DNA of 11,808 nucleotides, taken from the NCBI GenBank assembly GCA_016278435.1, contig JADQBU010000257.1:1-11808 (forward strand), written 5' to 3'. The position numbers and the translations under genes were made by a program. Position 1 is the stretch's first letter. Every line of letters begins with the position of its first letter. The DNA comes from Halanaerobiales bacterium. Lineage in GTDB: Bacteria; Bacillota; Halanaerobiia; Halanaerobiales; JADQBU01. Positions 1 through 7,919 of this stretch are shown piece by piece. The notes below the pieces were generated by a model. That model saw only the letters and a program-made list of their open reading frames with translations, was not told where the DNA came from and did not search any database.

Positions 1-1
1 T

Positions 2-98
2 AAGAAAATTTTACTTGTAGTTTTAATCACTTCTCTGTTTTTAGTTTCAGCAAAACATTTGTGTCTTAGGTGCAGATAATGATTTAATAAAGTCAAGA
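2..98 (+). other. Out-of-frame signal peptide of the binding protein (apparent frameshift)
   Basis: Read from base 2, this stretch encodes KKILLVVLITSLFLVSA, a lysine-start hydrophobic segment typical of an export signal, then runs to a stop at 77-79. The binding protein downstream is in the next frame, which is open from 45 after a TAG at 42-44 and reads CVLGADND just before the listed start. Removing one base, for example from the AAAA run at 52-55, joins the two as LVSANICVLGADND, a normal-looking signal peptide and cleavage region. The true start codon probably lies a few bases left of the window. This is either a sequencing error in the base run or a real inactivating mutation; the sequence alone cannot decide. 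Confidence 0.7.
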
Positions 99-1514
99 AT
101 GCGTTTAGGATCCGATATTGAAACCCTTGACCCTGCTCATCTGATAAAAGAATATGATATAGCTTTAGTCCTATATAGCAAATTGTTAAAATATAAACCC
201 GGGTCTTCAGAAGTAGTGTTGGATGCAGCTCAAGAACTTAATGTAAGTGAAGACGGTAAAATAATTACATTTAAATTAAAAGAAGGAATCCAATTTCATA
301 AAGGTTATGGTGAATTAACTGCTGAAGATGTTAAATTCTCTTTTGAACGAATCATTAATCCCGATGAAAATTCAGAATATTCAAGTGAGTGGAAAACACT
401 TGACCATGTTGAAGTAACCGGAAAATATTCCGGAAAAATAATTTTAAAAGAACCCTTAGCCTCTTTACTTGTAACTACATTACCCTATACATCGGGAAGT
501 ATTATAAGTAAAAAAGCATATCAGGAATTAGGTCAAAGATTTGCTACAAATCCCGTCGGTTCCGGACCTTACTATCTTAAAGAATGGATACCTGAACAAA
601 AACTTGTATTAGAAAGATTTGAAGATTATTATGATCCCAAACCAGATTTTAAAACAATCGAATTATATCCAATTCTGGATACAAATGTTTGTGAGATGAA
701 TTTTGATAAAGGAGATTTGGATGTTACAGAAATTTCACTGGATTCAATTGATAGATACAGATCAAATCCTGATGTAGATATTCATATCCCTTCTACATTA
801 AAATATTATTTTATAGGATTTAATGATAGTAAACCACCCTTTAATGATATTCGAGTAAGAAAAGCCATGAGATATGCCATCAATATCGAAATGATTATTG
901 TAGGAGCATTTAACAATGTACCGAAAAGGGCTTATACAATGATTCCAGAGGGCATTTTAGGGCATTGGGATAATGCCCCAAAATACGAAGTTAATTTAGA
1001 GAAGGCAAAACAGTTGCTAAATGAAGCAGGTTATTCTGATGGTTTTGAAACTACCTTTGTAACAACAAATGATCCAACTTATATGAATGTAGCTCAAATT
1101 GTTAAAGAAAACTTAAAAAAAGTTGGAATAGATCTGCAAATTAAAGTTATTGAAAGTTCAGCCTGGTATCAGTATCTCGGTCAGGAATCCCATCCCGGAA
1201 TGTTTTATGAAACATTTAGTCTAACTCTTGACCCAGGTTACTGGGTTGAATGGTTTACCTCTGCTCAGATTGAAAAGTGGAATTTCATTAAATGGTCAAA
1301 TGAAAAATATGACCAGTTAGCTAAAGAGGCTGCTCTTGAGATGAATACTGATAAAAGAGCACAAATGTACATTGAAATGCAGAAACTTCTGGATCAAGAT
1401 GCAGCATTAATCTGGATTACACACGGCGCTAAAGCATATGTTAGCAATAAAAAAGTAGAACCTGTTTTTCTTGGGCACTATAATCAATACAGATACTGGG
1501 AAAAACAGAATTAA
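99..1514 (+). CDS. ABC transporter substrate-binding protein, family 5 (peptide/nickel type), frameshifted at the N-terminus
   Basis: This is an extracytoplasmic solute-binding protein of the SBP_bac_5 family (DppA/OppA-like), which captures a peptide or related solute and delivers it to the permeases encoded downstream. The mature protein is essentially complete. It opens with RLGSDIETLDPAH and has the family signature near residues 51-85, with DGKIITFKLKEGIQFHKG followed by LTAEDVKFSFER. NPVGSGPYYLKEW lies in the middle and VRKAMRYAIN further on. The ATG at 99 has no ribosome binding site and would give a protein without a signal peptide, so I take it as an internal methionine. The real gene should start left of the window and be joined through the frameshift described at 2-98. 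Family membership is secure; the ligand cannot be read from the sequence. If the frameshift is real, the transporter has lost its exported receptor. Confidence 0.9.
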   Translation: MRLGSDIETLDPAHLIKEYDIALVLYSKLLKYKPGSSEVVLDAAQELNVSEDGKIITFKLKEGIQFHKGYGELTAEDVKFSFERIINPDENSEYSSEWKTLDHVEVTGKYSGKIILKEPLASLLVTTLPYTSGSIISKKAYQELGQRFATNPVGSGPYYLKEWIPEQKLVLERFEDYYDPKPDFKTIELYPILDTNVCEMNFDKGDLDVTEISLDSIDRYRSNPDVDIHIPSTLKYYFIGFNDSKPPFNDIRVRKAMRYAINIEMIIVGAFNNVPKRAYTMIPEGILGHWDNAPKYEVNLEKAKQLLNEAGYSDGFETTFVTTNDPTYMNVAQIVKENLKKVGIDLQIKVIESSAWYQYLGQESHPGMFYETFSLTLDPGYWVEWFTSAQIEKWNFIKWSNEKYDQLAKEAALEMNTDKRAQMYIEMQKLLDQDAALIWITHGAKAYVSNKKVEPVFLGHYNQYRYWEKQN

Positions 1515-1523
1515 TTTAATTTA

Positions 1524-1563
1524 TAAGATGGGCAAGGTAGCTTAAGTTATCTTGCCTGTCTTA
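1524..1563 (+). terminator. Long hairpin after the binding-protein gene (partial terminator or mRNA-stabilising stem)
   Basis: Arms 1524-1541 and 1546-1563 pair over 18 positions, four of them G-U wobbles, around a TTAA loop. The core is GGCAAGGTAGC against GTTATCTTGCC. Only a weak T-rich stretch (about 1570-1585) follows, so read-through into the next gene is likely. Hairpins placed just after a binding-protein gene commonly raise its message level relative to the permeases, and that is the role I infer here. Confidence 0.65.
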
Positions 1564-1607
1564 ACTCAAATATTTCTTTATTTAGTTTAGTGAGGAGAAA
1601 TAAATTT

Positions 1608-2681
1608 ATGAAAATAGAAAAAAATTATGATGTTCTGGAGATTTCTGGCAACCCATTTTCAAAGGGAAGACAGTATGGTAAAGAAAAGAAAAAAGAAATA
1701 GATAACTTGATCAACTATCTCTATTCAACATTTGAAAATGATAAAACATCTAAAACAGAAATATTGAATCATGTAAAAAAACATATTCCCTATATTGAAG
1801 CAGTTTCCCCCATTATTACAGAAGAATTAAAAGGTATTGCTCAGGGATCAGATAAACTTTATGAAGAGATTGCAATGATTCACTTACACGAAGAAAAATC
1901 AGGGTTTTCCTCCCATAACTGTACTGCCTTTGCGGCTACAGGAACTGCTACCAGAGATGGTGAGACCCTTATCGGACAAACCTGGGATATCTCAAAAAAT
2001 TTATGTGAAAACTGTGGAGCTTTTATTTTAAAAGAAAAAAATAGTAATGAACCCGATATTTTAGCTTATACTTATGCCGGATTATTGTCTGGTGCTGGTA
2101 TTAACTCAAAAGGACTAAGTCTTGTCTGGAATTCTGTACCCAGACTGAAAATAAAAGTCGGTGTACCTACTTATATCATTATTAATCAGATTCTCAGACA
2201 AAATACTATCGGTGAGGCAATTGCAACTGTTTTGAAAGTTGAAAGAGCGGGTTGTTTTAATTTTTTAATAGCTGATGAAAGTGAAATCTACAACCTGGAA
2301 GCAACTCCAGATGATGTTCATATATCTTATAGTTGTAGCTATTTTGGGCACGCAAATCACTATCTTTCAGAGAAACTGGACCGTCAACAAAATATTGCCA
2401 GGGTAGCCAGTGAATATTCTGCCTCAACAATAATTCGCCAGAACAGGATAAATAGGAAGTTGGAGGAGAACCGTGGTAAAATAGATGTCTCTTCTTGCCA
2501 GGATTTTATGAGAGACCATGTTAATTTTCCAGAGTCTATTTGTAGACATCCTGACCCGCAGAAAGAAAAGGACAAGAGATTAATTACCTGTTCTTCTTTT
2601 ATCATGGTCCCAGCTAAACGAGAATTAATAATTTCTAATGGTCCTGCTTGTGAGAATGAGTTTAATAGTTATACATTTTGA
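1608..2681 (+). CDS. C45-family Ntn hydrolase (acyl-CoA:6-aminopenicillanate acyltransferase-like)
   Basis: The 357-residue protein resembles the self-processing C45 peptidase / acyl-CoA:6-APA acyltransferase family, amide hydrolases or acyltransferases that use an N-terminal cysteine exposed by autocleavage. Cys105, in HNCTAFAATGTA, matches the position of the catalytic cysteine (Cys103) of the fungal enzyme. GQTWD follows at 123-127, and the C-terminal part has the family-like CRHPDPQ and SNGPACENE segments. There is no signal peptide, so it should act in the cytosol. I chose ATG 1608, which has GAGGAG 10 bases upstream; a GTG at 1590 is in frame but would overlap that site. The gene lies between the binding protein and the permeases and was probably placed there to process the imported compound. 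The substrate is unknown: N-acyl amino acids, acylated peptides and beta-lactams are all possible. Confidence 0.82.
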   Translation: MKIEKNYDVLEISGNPFSKGRQYGKEKKKEIDNLINYLYSTFENDKTSKTEILNHVKKHIPYIEAVSPIITEELKGIAQGSDKLYEEIAMIHLHEEKSGFSSHNCTAFAATGTATRDGETLIGQTWDISKNLCENCGAFILKEKNSNEPDILAYTYAGLLSGAGINSKGLSLVWNSVPRLKIKVGVPTYIIINQILRQNTIGEAIATVLKVERAGCFNFLIADESEIYNLEATPDDVHISYSCSYFGHANHYLSEKLDRQQNIARVASEYSASTIIRQNRINRKLEENRGKIDVSSCQDFMRDHVNFPESICRHPDPQKEKDKRLITCSSFIMVPAKRELIISNGPACENEFNSYTF

Positions 2682-2703
2682 AAGGAGGAAAGATTTATAA
2701 ATA

Positions 2704-3645
2704 ATGATTAAATACATATTAAGAAGATTATTAATTACTTTAATCACAGTACTGGGTGCGATGACAATTTTATTTATTATAATTCAATTTTTGCCAGGAG
2801 ACCCAGCTACTGTTTTACTGGGGCCCAGAGCCACCCCGGAAATAATTAAAAAATTTAGAACACAGATGTGGTTAGATAAACCTATTTATCTCCAGTTAGC
2901 AAGATTTATCATAAATATATTAAAAGGAGATCTGGGAACAGATGTGCTAAATTATATGCCAGTAAGTAAACTTGTAATTAATGCCCTTCCACATACAATT
3001 GTATTAGCTTTTTCAAGTATATTTATCGCCAGTGTGATAGGTATTCCCCTTGGAACCTACTCTGCCGCTTACAGGAATTCCTTACTTGATAGAATTACAG
3101 GGCTTATTTCAATCTCCATGATTACGATTCCTTCATTCCTGGCCGGTATTTTATTTCTATTAATTTTTGCTGTTTATTTTGATTGGTTTCCAGCTATGGG
3201 TAGTGGTGAACCAGGAGATATATTGAGTCAACTATGGCACTTAATTTTACCAAGTTTATCCCTTGCTCTGGGATGGATAGGATATATTGCCAGGATTATG
3301 AGAGCCTCTGTTTTAGAAGAAATGACTGAAGATTATGTTAGAACTGCAAAAGCAAAAGGGTTGAAAGAATATGTAGTTGTTTTCAAACATATATTAAGGG
3401 GAGCATTAATTCCGGTGATTGCTGTTATTGGAGTAGGCTTTGGTAATTTACTTGGAGGTGCTGTATTAGTAGAAATTATATTTCATCGCCAGGGACTTGG
3501 ATTTCTGATTTTTAATGCCATACAATCCAGAAATTATCCCATAGTACAGGGAGGACTAATAATAGCAGTTTTATTATACAGTCTGGCTAATTTAGTAGCA
3601 GACTTATCATATGGAATTATTGACCCCAGAGTTAGGAGCGAGTGA
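2704..3645 (+). CDS. ABC transporter permease, DppB/OppB family
   Basis: This 313-residue inner-membrane protein is the first permease subunit of a peptide/nickel-type importer. The N-terminal helix (about 9-29) is followed by FLPGDPA, as usual in the family. The EAA loop that contacts the ATPase is at about 210-235 (DYVRTAKAKGLKEYVVVFKH), and the C-terminus ends in IDPRVR. About six hydrophobic helices can be seen, and the length is normal. AAAGGAGG at 2681-2688 serves as the ribosome binding site but sits 15 bases from the ATG, longer than usual. No alternative start is available in frame, because TAA precedes it at 2698-2700. The gene follows the C45 hydrolase by 22 bases and overlaps the next permease, so the two permeases are probably translationally coupled. 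Confidence 0.95.
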   Translation: MIKYILRRLLITLITVLGAMTILFIIIQFLPGDPATVLLGPRATPEIIKKFRTQMWLDKPIYLQLARFIINILKGDLGTDVLNYMPVSKLVINALPHTIVLAFSSIFIASVIGIPLGTYSAAYRNSLLDRITGLISISMITIPSFLAGILFLLIFAVYFDWFPAMGSGEPGDILSQLWHLILPSLSLALGWIGYIARIMRASVLEEMTEDYVRTAKAKGLKEYVVVFKHILRGALIPVIAVIGVGFGNLLGGAVLVEIIFHRQGLGFLIFNAIQSRNYPIVQGGLIIAVLLYSLANLVADLSYGIIDPRVRSE

Positions 3646-4517
3646 TTCAGGTGATTAAAAAATTAATAAAAAAATATAAAAAATCAAATATAAAAAGAGT
3701 ATTTTCTGACCCCTTAGGTAAAATAGGTTTTATATTAATACTATTTGTTCTTTTTGTTGCTATATTTGCACCTTTAATAGCTCCCTATGAACCTAGCTCT
3801 ATTGATGTTTTTAACCGTCTTACCGGTCCAAGTTCACAACACCTCTTTGGCACCGATAATCTTGGTAGAGATATACTGAGTAGATTAGTTTTTGGTTCAA
3901 GAATAGTTCTTTTTGTTTCAATTTCCACTATTTCTTTTGGTATTATTCTGGCCATATTCTTTGGAATAATGGCCGGCTATAGTTCTGAAAGGGTTGGTAA
4001 CACACTTTTAATAGTCTTTGATATTATCAAATCTTTTCCTGCATTACTATTCGCAATGACAATTATCGCCATGACCGGCCCCAACTTATGGATGCTCATC
4101 GTAATTATAGGAATTACAAGATTTCCAGCTTATGCCAGATTAATCAGAGCCCAGACTCTGAGAGTAAAAGAAAAAGAATTTGTTACTGCAGCTTTAGCAA
4201 TTGGAGCATCAACAATGTCAATAATGTTTAAACATATTTTGCCAAATGTAATTGGTCCAATTTTTATTCAGGCAGCTATGGATATCCCGGTTGTAATTAC
4301 TTTTGAAGCTACCTTGAGTTTTGTAGGACTGGGAGTTCCACCTCCAACACCCAGCTGGGGAACTATTATAAGAACTGGATATTCATACATTAGAACTGCT
4401 CCCTGGATGGTAATTTTCGGAAGTATAGCTTTAATATTAGCTACTTTAAGTTTTACTTTATTTGGAGAAGCTTTAAGAGACAATCTAGACCCCAGATTAC
4501 GACAAAATAAAGTATAG
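3642..4517 (+). CDS. ABC transporter permease, DppC/OppC family
   Basis: This is the second permease subunit, 291 residues. It has the family hallmarks HLFGTDNLGRDILSRL (67-82), the EAA loop EFVTAALAIGASTMSIMFKH (179-198), GVPPPTPSWG (231-240) and a DNLDPRLR C-terminus. It forms the membrane channel with the preceding DppB-type protein. The listed GTG start overlaps the upstream stop by four bases (GTGA). AGGAG at 3634-3638 is only 3 bases from this GTG and 12 from a second in-frame GTG at 3651, so the true start could be either. The first 20 residues are lysine-rich and unusually A-rich at the DNA level. No DppD or DppF ATPase gene follows; the operon ends at a hairpin, so the ATPases must lie upstream of the window or elsewhere. 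Confidence 0.94.
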   Translation: MIQVIKKLIKKYKKSNIKRVFSDPLGKIGFILILFVLFVAIFAPLIAPYEPSSIDVFNRLTGPSSQHLFGTDNLGRDILSRLVFGSRIVLFVSISTISFGIILAIFFGIMAGYSSERVGNTLLIVFDIIKSFPALLFAMTIIAMTGPNLWMLIVIIGITRFPAYARLIRAQTLRVKEKEFVTAALAIGASTMSIMFKHILPNVIGPIFIQAAMDIPVVITFEATLSFVGLGVPPPTPSWGTIIRTGYSYIRTAPWMVIFGSIALILATLSFTLFGEALRDNLDPRLRQNKV

Positions 4518-4534
4518 TAACAGGTACTTACCCA

Positions 4535-4553
4535 GGGCCATACCAAATGGCCC
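4535..4553. terminator. Hairpin between convergent operons
   Basis: GGGCCAT (4535-4541) and ATGGCCC (4547-4553) form a perfect 7-bp stem with a 5-base loop. The hairpin lies 17 bases after the permease stop and 36 bases from the end of the convergent minus-strand gene, so it could serve both. The T-rich stretch that follows on the plus strand (TTACTCATTT) is weak, so termination is inferred mainly from the position. Confidence 0.55.
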
Positions 4554-4589
4554 TTACTCATTTCCTGTAAATATTAAATAAGTATCAAA

Positions 4590-5615
4590 TCAATTCAAAT
4601 AATCGGTCCCCTGGACTAGCTGAATAAAACAAATCCCCCCTACAATCAAACTGGCATAGAAAATAAAAAAGCGCCAGAGGGCGACAAAAACACCCAGCAA
4701 GGGGCCGGGAACCATGAATTTAAAAAGATAGGCAAAGCTCAACTCCGCTCCCCCACTCCCGCCCGGTGTCGGGATAACCGGTTGAATAAAATTAAAAACC
4801 AGCTGAGCCAGTATCACCGGAGGTACGGCAACCTTCAGCCCCAGGCCAAGTAAAAGAACTGGAGCGATACTGAGGTAGAATAACCAGTAAAGAATAGTAT
4901 AAAAAATGAGTAAAACAAGCTGCTTTTTTTTCTTGATCAAAAGCTGGAAACCCTGATTAAAATAATTTATCTCGGTTTCAATAAAGTTTTTAAATTTTTC
5001 CAGGCTCTCTCTACTGAAAATTTTATTTACAAGACCCAGACCGGTCAACCAGTTGACAAAAACCAGAGCCAGGTGGGTATTGAATACCAGCACAAAACTG
5101 ACGATAATAAAGATAATAACTAAAACTACAGCTATGTAGAATAACCGGGTTATTACTGATCCCAGGTGGAGATGATTCCCCCAGACCAGCAGTAATACTG
5201 GTGCAATAACCATGTAAAAAATTACATTAGACATGTTTTCAAATACAGACAGGGCTGTTGACTTACCAAGAGGCAGCCTTTCCCGGTGAACAAAATAGAC
5301 CATAAAGGGTAAACCACCCGATGATGAAGGAGTAACATGAGCAACAAAGGCACTGGCAACATAGATTGAAAAAAGTTTAGAAAAAGAAATCCTGCCGCCG
5401 AGGCTCCGGGCCAGGACTTTCAATTTCAGGGTTTTCAAAGTCCAGAAGACCAGTGTAATCACAGCCGCAGCAATCAAATAACTAACCCTGACCCTTGTAA
5501 ACGTCTTCAGAGTCAGGTTTTCTCTTGTCAGAAGCATAACCAGCAACAGTGCCACAATACTGACACTGACTGAAAGTATTATCCCTCTTTTTATCTGTTT
5601 CCTTGATAACTCCAT
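4590..5615 (-). CDS. UPF0104-type (LPG synthase TM-like) integral membrane protein, possible flippase
   Basis: This 341-residue membrane protein has about eight hydrophobic helices. It carries the two signatures of the UPF0104 / lysylphosphatidylglycerol synthase TM-region family: HVTPSSSGGLP at 93-103 and PTPGGSGGAELSFAYLF at 282-298. Family members include the membrane half of MprF, which moves lysyl-PG, and proteins encoded beside glycolipid glycosyltransferases. The soluble aminoacyltransferase domain of MprF is absent. I start it at the ATG whose first base is 5615, which has GAAGGTG a few bases upstream; a longer frame reaching 5693 would overlap the preceding gene and has an unlikely N-terminus. 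It follows the GT4 gene by 40 bases in the same direction. Moving or accommodating a glycolipid made by that enzyme is an inference from this pairing. Confidence 0.86.
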   Translation of the reverse strand: MELSRKQIKRGIILSVSVSIVALLLVMLLTRENLTLKTFTRVRVSYLIAAAVITLVFWTLKTLKLKVLARSLGGRISFSKLFSIYVASAFVAHVTPSSSGGLPFMVYFVHRERLPLGKSTALSVFENMSNVIFYMVIAPVLLLVWGNHLHLGSVITRLFYIAVVLVIIFIIVSFVLVFNTHLALVFVNWLTGLGLVNKIFSRESLEKFKNFIETEINYFNQGFQLLIKKKKQLVLLIFYTILYWLFYLSIAPVLLLGLGLKVAVPPVILAQLVFNFIQPVIPTPGGSGGAELSFAYLFKFMVPGPLLGVFVALWRFFIFYASLIVGGICFIQLVQGTDYLN

Positions 5616-5655
5616 AAAAACACCTTCAACTGTTCTTGTATGTTTTTTGCCCCCA

Positions 5656-6819
5656 CTAAGCCAGATACTTATTATAACCAGCCTGGTCCGCAATTAAACC
5701 CTGATAGGAATCCAGTAATCTCTGTGTCATATTCTGAATAGAACAACTCTCTGCCTTTTTAACAGCATTTTTTCTGAATAAATGGTACTGGCGCTCATGG
5801 GTTATCAGTTCAATAACATTCTGGGCAAAAATATGTGTATCCTCCTTGACTAGTAAGCCGTTTAACCCACTATCGACCATCACAGTCGAACCGGCCTCAT
5901 TGACTGCTACCACCGGCAGGCCACCTGCCATGGCCTCCAGGGTTACCAGACCCTGGGTCTCAGTCACAGATGGGAAGACAAACAGATCTGCTGCTAGATA
6001 ATAATCAACTACTTTTTCCGGCGGCTGCCAGCCGGCAAGTTTAATCTTATCCTCCAGGTGATAATCTTCAATCTGGGCTTCCAGCTTAGCTCTTAGTGGA
6101 CCATCACCGACCATGATTAAACTTACTCCGTTCAAATAGCTATTAATCTCCCGGAAGGCCTCAATCAGGAATTCAACATTCTTCTCCTTGCCCAGCCTAC
6201 CTACAAAAAGAAGCACCTTTTCATTTTCAGGCAGATTATACTTTTCCCTGAGGGGAAAATCTGTTCCATCCTGATAGGGTTTTAAGTTAATTCCGGTAGG
6301 AATAGTAATTAAGGGAGTAGTAATATTATACCCGGATAGCATCCTTTTTACATAATCACTGGGGGTAATAACCAGATCACAGGCCTGACAGTAATTCCGA
6401 CTATATTTAATTGCCAGTTTCCGGGCCAATCCCCGGGCAAAGGGTGCATAATGTGCATACTTATCATACAAAGTATGATAAGTAAAGACCAGGGGTATAT
6501 CCAATCTGCTGGCAGTAATTCTACCCAACCACCCCATCAGAAAAGGAGAATGGGTATGTATTATATCAAGTCCGATTTCTTTTGCCTCAGAAAAAACTGC
6601 AGGTGAAATTGGTATCGGAAGGCGGAAACCGGGATTGGTCAGGGCAGGTATAGATTTATAACGAAAAATATAGTCCTCATTTTCAACACCAGGATAATCA
6701 GGAGCAAAAATATATACTTCATGACCCCTTTTTCGCAGTTCCCCGGTAAAACTCTCTATTGATTTAACTACCCCACTCATATAGGGTTTATAACTATCAG
6801 AAAAGAAACCAATCTTCAT
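5656..6819 (-). CDS. GT4-family glycosyltransferase (diacylglycerol glucosyltransferase-like)
   Basis: This 387-residue cytoplasmic or membrane-associated GT-B glycosyltransferase has a complete two-domain fold. The N-terminal domain begins MKIGFFSDSYKPYMSGVVKS and contains HTHSPFLMGWLG (88-99) and YHTLYDKYAHY (114-124). The C-terminal domain has FVGRLGKEKN (205-214) and the EX7E retaining-enzyme motif ETQGLVTLE (287-295) that holds the nucleotide sugar. The overall pattern resembles GT4 enzymes that add glucose or mannose to diacylglycerol or phosphatidylinositol. The acceptor is not certain. A strong site, AGGAGG, lies 10 bases before the ATG. The gene is 23 bases downstream of the GT9 gene and upstream of the UPF0104 membrane protein, in one operon. 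Confidence 0.9.
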   Translation of the reverse strand: MKIGFFSDSYKPYMSGVVKSIESFTGELRKRGHEVYIFAPDYPGVENEDYIFRYKSIPALTNPGFRLPIPISPAVFSEAKEIGLDIIHTHSPFLMGWLGRITASRLDIPLVFTYHTLYDKYAHYAPFARGLARKLAIKYSRNYCQACDLVITPSDYVKRMLSGYNITTPLITIPTGINLKPYQDGTDFPLREKYNLPENEKVLLFVGRLGKEKNVEFLIEAFREINSYLNGVSLIMVGDGPLRAKLEAQIEDYHLEDKIKLAGWQPPEKVVDYYLAADLFVFPSVTETQGLVTLEAMAGGLPVVAVNEAGSTVMVDSGLNGLLVKEDTHIFAQNVIELITHERQYHLFRKNAVKKAESCSIQNMTQRLLDSYQGLIADQAGYNKYLA

Positions 6820-6842
6820 CGTACTTAACCCTCCTTATTAAC

Positions 6843-7895
6843 TCAGGCCAGAAAACCGGATAATGGTGAATAAGTAGCTACTCTCATCACCTTCTCCATT
6901 ACATCTTCAACTCTAATGTTATCCATACATTTAACCCCTGAATCTCTGATCCAGGAGGGCAGGCAGGATGGTATATACTGTTTTAAATCCCCCAACCAGA
7001 AAAAACAGGGACTGCAGTCCACATCACAACGAACAATCTCATATTCAGTACCATAAGGATGAAAATTTACAGGATCGGTAGGACCAAACAGAGAAATAAC
7101 AGGAGTATTCATGGCCGCAGCTATATGCTGGGGAGCTGAATCATTACCGATAAAGAAATCGGTCATCTTCAGCAGAGTTGCCGTCTCCTGTAAGTTTAAA
7201 TCACCTATCAAATTGAGAGGATAATGATAATAATTATAATTTACATCGACTATTTCCTCTGCCAGTTCCTTCTCATCCCTACCGCCAATTAATACTACCT
7301 GAGTACCTAACTCCCGGTCAATTGTTTTAATCAATTCGTTAAACTTGTGTGTAGGCCAGCGTTTGAAGGTGAAATATTTGCCTCCGGGATGAATTGCAAT
7401 CTGAGGAAAATGAGTAATCCCCCCTATTTTCTGGAGAAGTGAATAATCATCATCTGCAATAGCATATTCCAGGGTAGGGTTTTCATCAGGAATACCCCCG
7501 GCTACTCTAGCTATCTCAAGAGCATAATCCGCAGCATGCATGTTACGGTTATCCGGCACTTCTACATTATAGACCCAGCCCAGGTCATCACCTTTGTAGC
7601 CAAGTTTTACCCGGGCATTAATCAGATAACTGAGATAACTGCCTGCCGTAGACAGGGCAACAAGCAAATCATAGTTATTATTCCTTAATTCCATCAATGT
7701 TGAAAGCAAATGAGCCTTACTGTGGGTTACAATCAATTTATCTATATTATTATTCTCAACCAGTATATCCCTGTTATCCAGGGAAGCTATCACTTCAATC
7801 TCTGCCTGAGGGTAGCCCTTTCTTAAAGCTTTAAGTGCAGGTGTTGCAAAAAGAGTATCACCTATAGGTGAAATTAATGGTATAATAATTTTCAA
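6843..7895 (-). CDS. GT9-family glycosyltransferase (heptosyltransferase-like)
   Basis: This 350-residue GT-B protein belongs to the ADP-heptose:LPS heptosyltransferase family. The N-terminus ISPIGDTLFATPAL carries Asp13, the position of the catalytic acid in WaaC-type enzymes. The donor-binding half shows IHPGGKYFTFKRWP (169-181), IGNDSAPQHIAAA (249-261) and SLFGPTDP (268-275). A cysteine cluster (C290, C294, C297, C311, C323) near the C-terminus matches the CSPC...C...CM pattern common in this family, though the spacing here is wide. It probably adds a sugar, perhaps heptose, to an outer-envelope glycolipid core. The start is TTG at 7895, with GAGGTGG 4 bases away; nearby upstream ATGs are out of frame. 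It is the first gene of the three-gene envelope operon. Confidence 0.9.
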   Translation of the reverse strand: MKIIIPLISPIGDTLFATPALKALRKGYPQAEIEVIASLDNRDILVENNNIDKLIVTHSKAHLLSTLMELRNNNYDLLVALSTAGSYLSYLINARVKLGYKGDDLGWVYNVEVPDNRNMHAADYALEIARVAGGIPDENPTLEYAIADDDYSLLQKIGGITHFPQIAIHPGGKYFTFKRWPTHKFNELIKTIDRELGTQVVLIGGRDEKELAEEIVDVNYNYYHYPLNLIGDLNLQETATLLKMTDFFIGNDSAPQHIAAAMNTPVISLFGPTDPVNFHPYGTEYEIVRCDVDCSPCFFWLGDLKQYIPSCLPSWIRDSGVKCMDNIRVEDVMEKVMRVATYSPLSGFLA

Positions 7896-7919
7896 AAAAC
7901 CACCTCATTTTCCATAATT

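Noticed and set aside
45..98. Programmed ribosomal frameshifting in the binding-protein gene
   Set aside because: No slippery heptamer with a downstream structure is seen, and binding proteins are not known to use this; a base insertion is simpler.
1590..1607. GTG start giving a 6-residue N-terminal extension of the C45 hydrolase
   Set aside because: The ribosome binding site GAGGAG (1592-1597) would lie inside the coding region; ATG 1608 is correctly spaced.
2384..2605. Open frame on the minus strand inside the C45 hydrolase gene
   Set aside because: It lies wholly within a well-supported gene, lacks a recognisable product, and has no ribosome binding site or conserved motif.
4268..4561. 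Open frame on the minus strand across the end of the DppC-type permease
   Set aside because: It is antisense to a conserved permease C-terminus and crosses the terminator hairpin; its protein has no family features.
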